Shown piece by piece: positions 43,202-54,398 of a stretch of 64,000 nucleotides of DNA; position 1 is the stretch's first letter; every line of letters begins with the position of its first letter. Location: contig JBBHKE010000154.1 of the NCBI GenBank assembly GCA_037447655.1, positions 1 through 64,000 of the forward strand. Reading direction: 5' to 3'. Below the pieces are notes generated by a model. The model was not told the origin of the DNA and searched no databases. It saw only the letters and a program-made list of their open reading frames with translations. This DNA comes from Zygnema cylindricum (lineage: Eukaryota > Streptophyta > Zygnematophyceae > Zygnematales > Zygnemataceae). The position numbers and the translations under genes were made by a program.

Positions 43202-44510
43202 TACGTAACATCATTCTCATTATCATTTGCAAGACTCAACCGGTACAAGTTGTTCCCCCAAGCAAATCCCTCTCCAACTATTTTCCCATTCTTAATTACC
43301 GTATTCTTTTCAATTTTCCCATTCTTACTCACTGTCATCTTCCCATTCTCAGCTACAGTTTTGTAACCTTTCTTTACTACCAGTGACGTAGAGAAAATAT
43401 TTCTTTTAAAAGCTGGGACATGCAACACACCTTCCAAGACCCTTTTCACAAATTTTCCATCTACATTCAACATAAGTGACACCCTCCCTTTTGCTTTCAA
43501 CTCAACAAACATATCATCACTAAAATAAAATTAGATGGGTGAAATAGATTGAATACTCTCAAATAGATGGCGATTGCGGCATAAGTGGGCAGATGCGCCG
43601 GAGTCCATAATCCATTCGTCTTCCTCCACGCCTTCCGTTGCTTATGCCATCGCAAAGTATTTCTTTTCACTATTGTCGGGAAAGCTGCTCACTTCCTCCT
43701 CCTTAATTTCGTTGAAGAGAGCAGTTGGTCGACCACCTGATTGAGAAGGAACCCAACTTTCTCCCCATCCACAGCAAAAATTTCCTTTGGCTTTCGCTCT
43801 CTTGTATGCATTACACATTCTGAACACATGCCTTTTTTCATTATAGTAATAGCATGTCAAAGGTGACCTTCTGCGACCACTACCTCAGCCATTGCCACCG
43901 CCAATCTTAGAATCAAAAAACTAGTTAGCTAGTGCCAAAACACACTTACTACTACCTCTTTGTGACATATGGTTAGCTTCTTCACTCAAGATAAGTTGAA
44001 AAGCTAATGCTATGTTCCATTGACATTGTGGAATAGCCCTAAGCCTATCCATGGCTCCCTTATATTCATCCGGCAATGTTCTCATCAACAACATAGACTG
44101 ATGAGGTGGTGAAAAGTCCCCACCTGCACTAGTAATCTGAAGAAACAACCTAACATAGCATGGCAATGATCTGACATACTACCTCTAGAATACTTAATTC
44201 AAAGATATGAGTGGCTATGTTAGTGGGGACAGTAACATCTAGCTGAACATAGATAGCACGTACACTAAGCCAAACTTCAGAGGCTTTCATCATCTCATGA
44301 TACAACATTACTAAGTCTTTTGTCATTGACTGCTTTAAGATGTTGAGGCAGTGGAGATTCTTCTTTCTCCAATACAGCGCGGTCACATTCTTTGTTTCTT
44401 CCACAATGGGTGACAAGTCCCTCTCCTCGAAATATGAACTCAACATATCTTCCCATTATAAACAGTCAGTTCCATCAAATATAGGTCATTTAGGAGGTGG
44501 ACCCATAACT
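43202..44510 (-). pseudogene. Element C gag and protease region
   Basis: This is family 2 gag on the minus strand, starting in the LTR at about 44661 (MSTYGSAPAASAH) and passing the PBS as DLQQVMGPPPK before stops. Capsid pieces are 44150-44446 (ERDLSPIVEETKNVTALYW) and 43921-44166. The zinc knuckle reads CYYYNEKRHVFRMC, with the second Cys changed to Tyr. 43642-43860 ends gag. Near 43600 the protease reads DEWIMDSGASAHL-like sequence on the minus strand (around 43585-43620). 43153-43512 covers the post-protease beta region and the Asn/Asp-rich stretch into which D inserted. B's gag is the nearest relative. Confidence 0.85.
44496..44510 (-). promoter_or_regulatory. Primer-binding site of element C
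   Basis: On the minus strand it reads AGTTATGGGTCCACC, one change from the consensus half tRNA-iMet PBS, directly next to the LTR. Confidence 0.78.
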
Positions 44511-45214
44511 TGTTGAAGGTCATTGGCATTTAGACTCGGCTATGATCCACCCCCATTAGGAGTCACACTTGCACCAGCTGGGATATTTCTCCCTGGAGGA
44601 GTAAGTGGAGCACAAGGGCTAATATGAGCACTTGCAGCAGGAGCTGAGCCATAAGTAGACATGACAGGAGAAGCAAAGCTAAAGAAATATGCCTAATAAA
44701 CTAGATCTATAGTGTAAGATATGTAACTCCAACTGAAAGAAGTCTTTCAGCCAAACAAACATGTACTATAAGAGAATCAAAGACAATAGAGCACAAAACA
44801 CCTTAAACTCCACACAGTGTTCTCATTTCTTTAACTCTTGTGTAGAATGTACATTCTGTGTTGAATTAATCAATCCTTATTGAACTAAATACTTAAAAGA
44901 TCTAGAAAACATCTAAAAGATCTAGAAAACATCTAAAATGTATGTATAGGGTTCACCTAAATATGTACTGGCAAAAATCTAATTCCTTGGACCAAAATTG
45001 TCTAGTAACAATATCTAGACCCTAAAAATCCGAGAGATAAGTTTCACGTCTACATTCATATTTGGCTATACACACTAATCAACTCAAAGATAACTATTCG
45101 AGTAGATACTAAAAATCCACACTAAATATAGTTAATATTGAACAGTTAGTATTCCAAAAATATTCTAAGTCTTAGACTCAACTTTCTAAGACTTACTAAA
45201 AGTACTTTTCAATA
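44511..45214 (-). repeat. 5' LTR of element C
   Basis: It is 704 bp, TATTGAAAAGTAC to CTTCAACA on the minus strand, followed by AATTG (45215-45219). The palindrome AGAATGTACATTCT is at 44844-44857. Confidence 0.92.
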
Positions 45215-45219
45215 AATTG

Positions 45220-46100
45220 AAGCAATTAAGAAGATACTTAACGATAGTGTGCTTGATTAAAATGACAATCAAAAGAATAAAATCGATTAAAATGATAATT
45301 AAAATGACAAATATCAATGAAAATGATTGTTATTGACAGTCGACATTGTTGTTTTTTGGTCATTTAGACCGCGGAAACACCTAAGACCTTTACACCAAAG
45401 ATGATCATTATTACTTCCTCTCGTCTCACAAATATCATGTCACGAATACAACAACGGTGCTTACACCATCAACCAAAAACACGAAAACAATCAAAAACAA
45501 CAATTACAAAAATCATCCCAAATTGCCAATAAAAATTACATTAGCGACCACCTTATTAAAAATCCTAACCCTCTCGACAACTTTAAAGCACTATAACTTT
45601 GGTCCCTACTTATCTTGAAATAATTTCGCTAACAAAGTTTTGTAAATATATATATATTTGCCAACCACCTGCAAATGGTGTCAAATAAGAATGTTTGTAA
45701 CCACACTTAAATTAAGCAACTAGGTATTGGAGTGCAACAATAGCGACTAAACTGACGATGAGGTCAACAATAACGCTTAAAATGGCATTCTCATCAGAAT
45801 GTCGACAGAAATAACAGTGGAACATAACAATATCGATTAAAATGACAAGCTGCATCACAATATCGATTAAAATGACAGTCAGTATAATAATAACGATTAA
45901 GATCAAAGCAGAAAAGCAATATCAAATAAAATGACAATCAAAACTACAATAACGATTAAAATAGCAATCAGAATGAGCGTATCGATTTAAATGACAGTTT
46001 ACAGGACAATATCAATTTAGATGACTGTCAACACAACAACATCGATTTAAATGACAGTTAACACAACAATATCAATTTAAATGACTGTCAACACAACAAT
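45220..46100. repeat. 30-bp satellite, left block (degenerate)
   Basis: Repeats of a unit around aatatcgatttaaatgac and agtcaacacaac appear first in scattered, diverged form. They become regular from about 45880 to 46100. A middle part (45360-45700) has no obvious repeat or gene. It is the DNA into which element C and the solo LTR inserted. Confidence 0.75.
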
Positions 46101-47096
46101 TGTTGATTTGAGTCAGCTGGTGCCACTCAAGAAGATGAAGAAACACCAGCAGTTGCCATATCAATCAATTATGCAAAGAGGAAACTCTCACGAAATCCCA
46201 CAAAAGATTAGCTTCACAATGAAGCCCCAAGAAAACCAGACTTACACTAGGTCTGCAAATTTGCCACAAAGTAGAATACACACCAAAGAAAGCACATGCA
46301 GAATTTCACAAGGTTTTGCCAACAGATCATAATGATCTTACAATTCAAAACACCCAAAAAAAAACTGCTTCGCAGTTTTCTACACAACAATCCTACTTTC
46401 TAAAATAATCTAAGTCCTACATATACAAATGAGCCTACAGCTAAACACGTCGTACCATAATTACCATGGTCAATCGGTACACTAATCTTCATAAACCAAA
46501 ACCTCACCGTCAGCCATACATAAAATATTTACAACGATCTAGGATCGGACAGTCGCTAAAATAAAATAGTGCGCGGTCAAAGTTCGTCTGCCGAAATGAC
46601 GGCGTAGTCAAGAGTTCTCTTCGAAAAATGACGGCGGACTCCGTCCGCCGTTCGCGTATTATTTCATCACTGAAGATAAACCTCCACGAATAGCTTTGGT
46701 CCTCGGTCGAACTTGTACTTCTTCTTCTGGAACAACATATCTTGACTTTCTCACGGACTAAGACTTGTGTTTAAAATGCACCGAATTTGTGTACTCCCTT
46801 TGGAATTACATACTCACCAAATCATGTCCCCGTCAATTCATATTAACAAAAACTGACTAATATTGGAGCAGCTTTCTTGCGTAGACTGCTATAGCTGCTA
46901 TGACCCTGCTATGACTGCTATGACTATCACCGTAGCTGTGATATTAGAGCAGCGCAGCTGCGATGTCAGATCAGCGCAGCATAGCAGTACAGCAACAAGT
47001 GTAGTGCTCAAGGTTTCTTGCTGCGATGTTTGACTTAGCGCAACATGGCACTACAGCAACGAGATATAGAGAGGACTCAAGGTTTCCAAAACAACA
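46101..47096 (-). repeat. Solo LTR, family 3 (G-like)
   Basis: It is 996 bp; on the minus strand it runs from TGTTGTTTTGG to TGATTTGAGT-like satellite-proximal end CAAATCAACA. The perfect target duplication is ACAAT (46096-46100 and 47097-47101) within the satellite. There is no internal region, which is the usual product of recombination between the two LTRs. It confirms that family 3 LTRs begin TGTTGTTTTGG. Confidence 0.9.
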
Positions 47097-47385
47097 ACAA
47101 TATCGATTTCAATGACTGTCAACACAACAATATCGATTTAAATGACTGCAAACACAACAATATTGATTTAAATGACGGTCAACACAACAATATTGATTTA
47201 GATGACTATCAACACAAGAATATCGATTTAAATGGCTGTCAACGCAACAATATCGATTTAGGTTATTGTCAAAACAACAATATCAATTTAAAAAATTGTC
47301 AACACAACAATATCCATTTAAATGATTGTCAACGAAACAATATCGAGTGAAATGAGAGCCAACACAACGATATAAACTCAAATGA
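47097..47385. repeat. 30-bp satellite, right block (regular)
   Basis: About nine consecutive 30-bp units (caacaatatcgatttaaatg plus actgtcaaca) differ at a few bases each. As 30 is divisible by three, one frame stays open and reads a ten-residue repeat, NNIDLNDCQH. I do not regard this as a gene. Confidence 0.9.
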
Positions 47386-48453
47386 TGAAACTCTGAGACC
47401 TCCATAAGCCCTCAGAGGGGACAGCTTCCAAGAAGCCTCTAGGATAACTCTGACCCCTTTGTGTTTCAGCAAAAACAACTGCCTCCCTGGCAGACAAAAA
47501 CTTTGACCACCTGCACCCCTGTGAAGGCAAGACTCCCCTGAGTCTATAGCAAAAAGAATCTCTGAATTTGCTCCCCTGAGCAGTAAGTTATGGAGGGTCA
47601 AAGTTGACCTTTTGTACAGAAGCTCTCTGGGAGAGAGGGTCCTATCTCCTAATTTTTCTAAGTCCTATCTCTCTCACAGACTCTATCTACTGATGTACGG
47701 AACCAATCTGGTTACAGTCGAGTACGGAAAAGTACAGCTGCCGGTGTAATTTATGTACGGACATTGTACGACATGGCCTAAATGTCGACACGTGGTAAAT
47801 CCGGATTCGCTCCCTTAATCCTCGGAGATGCCGCGATCCAATGCCATTTCGCCACGTGTCATCCGATGTGGCTATGATCAAAAACTGTCGAAATTCTCTT
47901 CCGCGATCTCGGCATTTAATTTCGGCCGTCCGATTAAATTCACATTTAATCGTAGCCGTAATAAATACATGCGCGGTATTCGTTTCGGTAAAGAAATAAT
48001 TGCGCGGTATTGGTTTCTTATCCGTATCGTAATCTGTACTTTTACATTTACTGGATCTATGTCTCCCGTAAAACTATTTTAGTTAAATGAACTATCCTAC
48101 GTATAAATGTTTAATTAATTATCAATCCCTACAATACGTAACACTATCTCTAGACTTAACGGTTAGAGCTACCGGCTATTGACTACTTAGCGGCCGGCAG
48201 GTTCCAGGATCAAATCTTGGAGGCGACACATATATTTTATTAAACTTAATCTTAATTATAAATAAACTAATATTTATATCCCGTAAACCTCTGGATAGCC
48301 TAGGTAGCCATGGCTCTAGCTTCCTCTCCAACTTCTCAGTGACCGCGACAAGTTTGAGAGTTGGAGAGAGAAGTTAGAGGTAGACTGCCTCGGCTTCTTT
48401 CTTATTTCTATTTAGACAAAGAAAATACTTTAAACGGACCATTAATTTCTACA
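47386..48453 (-). repeat. 3' LTR of element L
   Basis: It is 1068 bp, TGTAGAAATTAATGG to GAGTTTCA on the minus strand, next to the CTCCCC polypurine complement. The hairpin arm is damaged (gtaattt). The tRNA-like T arm is TCCAGGATCAAATCTTGGA, with a G-T wobble in the stem. Its half from about 47895 to 48412 is almost identical to the other LTR. Confidence 0.92.
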
Positions 48454-50381
48454 CTCCCCTTATTTTCTGGTCAATCTTTAATTTCAGACCACACTTCTCC
48501 CTGCAAAAAAATAGCTTAGGGGAAGGCACAGGTTTGGTCATCATATCTGCTACCATCTCACTATCTAGTCGATACTCTAAACTGAGTATTTTGTTTTCTA
48601 CTTTCTCTCTAACAAAGCTGAGTCTAATGTCAATGTGTTTGGCTTTAAAATGATGTTTAGGATTGGCAGAAATAGCGATTGCTGCTTGATTATCACAAAA
48701 AAAAATCTGCACACCACTCTTAAGGTGACCAAACTCACCAAGCAAAGACTTGACCCACATCAATTCTTTTACAACAGAGCAACAGGCCATATAATCAGCC
48801 TCCATGGTGGACTGAGCAATAACTTTTTGTTGTTTGCTACTCCAACAGCAAGCCCCATCACCCACATATAATACATATCTAGAAGTGCATCTCCTCATCA
48901 GAGCATCACCATAACTGGTATCACTCCGAGTAGTGATGTCAGTATTCTCCCCCAAATGCAACCATAAATCCCTAGTTCCTATCAAGTATCTAAGGACTCT
49001 CTTAGCTACCTCCCAATCCCTCTTAGTAGGAGCATTTAGACTTCTACTCAGCACTCCTACAGCAGTAGCTAAATCTGGCCGGGTACAATTCATAAAATAG
49101 ATAAGACTTCCTACTACTTGCCTGTAAGGAATAGTCTGTATAAAATTCTGTTCATCAGGAGATAATTCCTCGTCTAAGACTATGACTCCATCATCCTCAC
49201 TCCACTCACTTCCCTTCTTCAACTCCATTGGAGTTGTACAACTATTAGCTTTATCCATTTGAAATTTTTCAAGCATGTTCCCTATTGCTTCCTTTTGAGT
49301 CAAACTTATAAATTTTCTTTTTCGGTCTCTTTCTACTTGAATTCCCAAAATTTATTTTGCTTCCCCCATATCCTTCATTTCAAATCTCCCCTTAAGATCG
49401 GTTTTCAGTTTACTAATTTTTTCCATTGATTTACTTAAAACAAGCAAATCATCAACATAAATTGCAATAATTCCTCGTCTAAGACTATGACTCCATCATC
49501 CTCACTCCACTCACTTCCCTTCTTCAACTCCATTGGAGTTGTACAACTATTAGCTTTATCCATTTGAAATTTTTCAAGCATGTTCCCTATTGCTTCCTTT
49601 TGAGTCAAACTTATAATTTTTCTTTTTCGGCCTATTTCTACTTGAATTCCCAAAATTTATTTTGCTTCCCCCATATCCTTCATTTCAAATCTCCCCTTAA
49701 GATCGGTTTTCAGTTTACTAATTTTTTCCATTGATTTACTTAAAACAAGCAAATCATCAACATAAATTGCAATAAATATAAAACATTCCTCATCTTCGAA
49801 AACATAGGTTGAGTGATCTGAGCGGATCCGGATATATCCTAGACCGGTAAGAAACTCATCAAGCTTCTTATTCCATTATCAAGGCGCATGTTTCAAACCA
49901 TAAAGAGATTTAATCAGCCGGCATACCTTACTCTCCTCTCCTTCCTCCACAAACCCTTCGGGTTATAGCATGAAGATCTCCTCTTCCAATTCTCCATGCA
50001 AAAAGGTTGTCTTGATGTCCATCTGGTGCACTTCCATGTCTTCCGCTGCTGCTAAACTAAGAAGTGTGCGGACGGAGGGAAATCTGACCACCGGGGCAAA
50101 GGTTTCCTCGTAGTCAATTCCCTCCTTTTGTGTAAATCCCTTTGCCACTAATCTGGCCTTGTATCGCTCGATTGTGTTATCTGGGTTCAGTTTTAATTTG
50201 GAAACCCACTTACAACCGATTGGTTTTCGGTTAGGTGGACAATCCACCAGCTCCCAAGTATCTGCTGCCATAATTGAGGCCATCTCCTAATTGATGGCTG
50301 TCTTCCACCGGTTTCTCTCTAGACAAGTCATCGCCTCTCCATAAGTTTGAGGTTCATCTTGATGAGATAGTTTAGTTACAT
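48454..50381 (-). pseudogene. Element L RNase H and RT with internal duplication
   Basis: This is A-like pol on the minus strand. 48449-49348 is open for 299 codons and includes the full RNase H: TTRSDTSYGDALMRR, MEADYMA, FFCDNQAAI and HIDIRLSFVREK. The catalytic acids remain except that E of MEAEYMA has a neighbouring D. A stop follows in GEAK-ILGIQVE. A 305-bp direct duplication (49162-49771) repeats the RT end and connection. The RT part at 49963-50283 has YKARLVAKGFTQKEG and HQMDIKTTFLHGELEE. The sequence ends at 50381 within the linker before RT (KLSHQDEPQTYGE), where segment M begins. Integrase and gag do not follow. Confidence 0.9.
49162..49771. repeat. 305-bp tandem duplication inside L's RT
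   Basis: Unit 1 begins at 49162 and unit 2 at 49467; both start ATAATTCCTCGTC. They share the RT end, the polymorphic connection and the YVDD region. Differences are few, for example CGGTCTCTTTC versus CGGCCTATTTC. The shared ATAAT at the junction suggests replication slippage or microhomology. Confidence 0.9.
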
Positions 50382-50880
50382 TGTGGATTGCCACGTAGAC
50401 TTCCGGACTGTAATCTAGATTATGCTGTTAGCTATCTGTAGCAATTCAGTTCAGGTTCAGCTGACCAGTGGTTCATTTAGTGCATTAAGTCAAAGCTTGG
50501 CACTTCCGTGTCCTTTTAGTACTTTGTCTTAAAAACTATGGAACAAATAATAACTTCCGGCCGCGGATCTAGCCGTAGTCAGAGGTCCAACTTTTTGCCC
50601 CAAGTGTAGTACACATTATTTTGTCTTATGTCAGTTCGGTTGCCGTTGCTGGCCGCTCATTGGCTAATAGCGTAGGTTTGACTTTTGGACCTGAAACTGG
50701 ACAAGCTTTTGCTGTATAAGGCACTTAGGGCCGAAAGAGACAGGTTGCTTTTCAGTACTGCCTCTAGTGAAAACCCTCAGAAAATCCAACAAACTTTCTT
50801 TTGGAAGAATCTTTGTTTTGCTTGACTCTATTGCCATCTTTGTTTTGGATCTGTCCATTGTGGGAATCATAGTTCGGGCT
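50382..50880 (+). repeat. LTR-like leader of segment M
   Basis: It starts TGTGGATTGCC at the break in L and includes a possible TATA box (CTGTATAAGG, 50711-50720) in an LTR-like setting. There is no second copy in the window, so the LTR identity is not proven. TGGCACTATCGTCGC at 50887 is at a place where a tRNA 3'-end PBS would lie, but I cannot match it to a tRNA. Confidence 0.4.
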
Positions 50881-51483
50881 GGTAGTTGGCACTATCGTCG
50901 CTTTGGGTGATTTTTGGATTTTTCGCTGCTTGAAGCCGAGAAGAGTCTGGTTGGTTCCGAACTGCGAACACCGAGGGTTGAAGGAGTACCATACCTATTT
51001 ACACTACCATCGGGAGAGAGTTCGCCCTTGTCTCTTTGTCATCGTAAATTGCCGGGGTATGTTAAGCTTGTTTCGCCATCTTTTATATCTTCCATCTTAT
51101 ATTTTATTTCTGTGGTCAAGGTGATATTGTTAAATCTGAAACATCCATTCCTATTTATTTCTATATGTCAACGTGGTAGTGCATTTGTGTATTTGCTTGT
51201 AGTTTCTTTTGCTTTGGCGTGAACTCCCCTGAGTAAAACTGCCACTTCCTTGTATCGAAACAGTGGGTTTTGAGGGAACAAATGCTATAGTTCTTCCCGT
51301 GAATAAGTACAGTACTGAAAAGCCACCTGTCTCCTTCGGATTAGAGGGGATAGGAGCTTTTGACTTTAGAAGCTCTCTTGGTGTAAGTGAGTTTTGGTTA
51401 CTTTCATTTCTTCTTCTTTCGATACCTTTGTCATCATGGGGGGGAGGAGAAGCTCAAGATAAGAATCTCTCCGGTGCTAGGCC

Positions 51484-54398
51484 GGAAGAACGGTGAATCA
51501 AGAAGCGGTGGTACAAGAGGAAGAGTCACAGGTTCCCAAAGAATTTGTCCCTTTCACCTCGGCTGTAAACATAGAGCCTTTTCTCCAGGGAATGATGCCT
51601 GAGCCTGTTAGAGTTAAGACTCCTCTAAAACAGCGAGAACAACAAACTTCGCCCCCATCTCCCCCTAGCCTCACTCTTGAACATTTTCCTTCCTTGGCGG
51701 AGGCCTCCAAGGCCTTTGCTGAGGAAAGAAAGGATTCTACAACATAGGCTCAAGAAAGAAAAACCGAGTGTCACCCAGGGCCAGGCGAAAGAGCCAAGCT
51801 CAGAGGGAGCCCCATTTGGGTCCTCTTCCGGAGGTCTAACTTCACACCAGATCAAAGATCCCTTGGGCCGAGATCTAGATTGACCCCGCGGTTTTGACGG
51901 ATCCACGTCGCAGAAGTCGTAAGGAACTCCTTCCACTTCACGACCTCCACGAGCTCAAGGTGAAGAAGGAGTTCGTACAGGGAGTTGCTCGCACAGATCG
52001 AGTCAGCATGGTTAGACCCATGGGAGGGGTGGTGGAGATTTTGAACAGTTCTTTGAAGGGCCGCTCTTCACCATCGGTGCAGGACCGGTCCTAGAGAGAC
52101 CCCTTTTCTCGCCCTTCCCCATCTTCCTCTCAGAACACCGCCGCCAGCTGACCCTCCCAAGGGCGTACCTCTTCGAGGCCTTCTAGAGGAGAAGGGGGTA
52201 TCGAGAGGGAAACCCAAGACCCATTGAGGGGGAAGAGGTTTGACCACCGTGACAGAAAGGGGAGAATACTCCGCTTCCCAAGGAGGAGATGTCCCGAACT
52301 CTTTGTCCGCCTCGACCTAGAAACCAGCTCCTGCACCACCTCATGACCGCCTTTTTGGAGGGCTTTGGCGATCTGAACCAACAGATCAAAGGTTTCAGGT
52401 ACGGGAATATAAAATTTGTCCGAGGGATGGTGGCGGACCAGACCTAATTATCCCAAAATTCCGGGGATATAGATAGCGGATTTTACCAAAGTAGTGGAAA
52501 AAGCCAAGGAACTAGTGGGGGTCCTAAAATCCCAGGACATGCTACGGCGAGAGCCGTACCTGTCACGGTAGATTAGGAGGCCTTAGAGGAAGAGAGGCGA
52601 AAGGCTTGGGAACAGGAATTGACGCTCATTAGGGAAGCTCGGCGTAGGACAAGTGGGAGTCTTAGAGGGAAGATTCCTCCTACACCAAAGATAGTGCCGC
52701 AATCGGAAGCCTCAGGAGTGGGGACTTCTCCTCTTGCCAATACTCCGCTTGAAATGCCTTCCTCAGGGCCAAGCCAAGAGCCTCTCCTTCCGCGAAAAGG
52801 GGAGGTGGACATAGAACCTAATGTGGACGGTTTGGGTGAAGATTTACCTTCTGGAACCGCTTTGGCTCTTCGGGGAGAGGCTACCTTTGTCTTGGTGGAG
52901 GTGTCTACTACCGTGGAGGCTTTAGTGGAACTACGACCTGACGAGAGGATTCACATCCCCTTAAAAGTTCCAACCCCTCCGCCCAATTCTCCCAAAAAAT
53001 CCTCGGAGCCCCCATCGTCGGCTCCTCCACCTTATCCATCTCACTCCTTGGAACCCATCACAAATCCCCAAGGCTGTCTAGATCCCTTTCTATCACCATC
53101 CCTCTCTCTCGCTGCAGCTGTCCGTGGGTCGCCTGGTCTGCCTGTGTTACCCTACAGATACGACATACCTGCCTATTCTCCTCCTCACCAACGCTCCTCT
53201 TCCTCTAGCTTCGGAACTTCACCTCCGGAGGCCTCCAGAAGGCAAACAAGGAGACAGACACCTTTCCCCGAAAGGGCTTAGCCGTCTCCGTCTCCATCCC
53301 CTTCACCGTCTCAGCCACTAACAATCCCCCAAAAGCCTATGAACAAACCGCGCCTCCACATTCCCTGCGTGGCAACCGTTCTCACTGATCCACAACATTC
53401 TTGTGGAAATAGAGGAGTGGTGAACATCCTACATTTAACCATATTTTCCAGCGTTGGTACTTCCTCAGTGGGAGGAAGATCCACAACAACGGGAGCCGCA
53501 CCTTCTAGCAGAGAAGGACCCGGTTCCGATTCCGAGGAAGAGGATACGAGAGTCATCTCGCCCGCTCAATTTGTCAGCCCAACAGGGCCTTCCTCTTCCC
53601 ATTTCACCAACTCAACCGAGGAAAAAAAGAAATGGGGGATATTCGAATCTTTATTGGATATAGCTCTGGGATTGCATTTTTAGATTTCGAGTTGTTGTGG
53701 AAATCATTCACCCAATCTGAAATCAACAAGTACCGGGGTGGAGCCATTCCGGATGACTTCGAAACCACCCTCTTCCCCATGATGGTCAACTACCTTTCTA
53801 GAGGGGCGTTGTCGGACTACAAGGAGCGTCAACCTCTTTTGATGGCTCCTTACATCAAGATCTCGTATTTGGCCCTTGATGACGCTGTTTTGCAAGCGGA
53901 GGTTGACTTGTCCGCGGCTGCGGTAACCCTTGTGACTGTTAACTTTACACGTGATATAAAATTGCGGGCACAAGGTACTGCCTATGTTAACCATCTAGAA
54001 GCCATTCACGCAGCCCAGGTAGCAACCCGCATGGTTGCTAATCCTAACCCTTGCACAACTCTGCTAAATATGTGGAGAATCCTCTACAGAGGGAGGAACG
54101 AGTCCACAATCAAGGAATTCACGGAATTCTGATGTTTGAAGAATGAGACTCCCCAGACTCTCTTCAACCGACTCTCCAACCTTTGCCAAAAAACAAAATT
54201 GTCAACGATAGACCTTACCGCAATGGCAACTAAATACTTCATTGCTGTCCGTAATTCATTCGGACCAACAGGGCAGACTGCTCTAGATAACTAAATTGCT
54301 GGACAAGCCATTCAGGACATCAACCCCTCCACCACAGAAATCTCCCTACTGGCAATGAAATTATATGACCATTTCGTCCACAATGAGGCAAGAGAGAA
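51484..54398 (+). pseudogene. Segment M: gag-like reading frames of an unrecognised LTR element
   Basis: A chain of plus-strand frames interrupted by shifts: 51493-51747, then 51750-52610 in broken frames, 52619-53281 (220 codons, rich in Pro, Ser and Glu) and 53632-54132 (166 codons). The last has a helical, capsid-like look (KSFTQSEINKYRGGAIPDDF, TTLLNMWRILYRGRNESTI). After a stop, similar sequence continues (ETPQTLFNRLSNLC) to 54398, where L's LTR cuts it. A long Pro/Ser/acidic N-terminal part before a helical core fits a retroelement gag, but I do not recognise the family. No zinc knuckle, protease or pol is present. It could instead be a captured host gene fragment. Confidence 0.5.

Larger units (their letters stand above)
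6884..45214 (-). mobile_element. Copia element C, split by nested insertions B and D
   Basis: This is an LTR retrotransposon on the minus strand. Both LTRs are 704 bp (6884-7587 and 44511-45214). The 5-bp target duplication AATTG is perfect (6879-6883 and 45215-45219). Its own sequence survives as 6884-8444, 20374-22322 and 43199-45214. The remaining roughly 33 kb are later insertions. Read 5' to 3' on the minus strand it runs LTR, PBS, gag, gag-pre-integrase, integrase, RT, RNase H, polypurine tract and LTR. All coding parts carry stops or frameshifts. It is the oldest resolvable insertion in this nest. Confidence 0.93.

Noticed and set aside
47045-47350. A gene for a ten-residue repeat protein
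   Set aside because: It follows from the 30-bp satellite length being divisible by three; the frame starts in a solo LTR and ends in arbitrary flank.
50887-50901. Primer-binding site of segment M (TGGCACTATCGTCGC)
   Set aside because: It begins TGG as a tRNA 3'-end site should, but I cannot match the rest to a known tRNA end and no paired LTR fixes the border.
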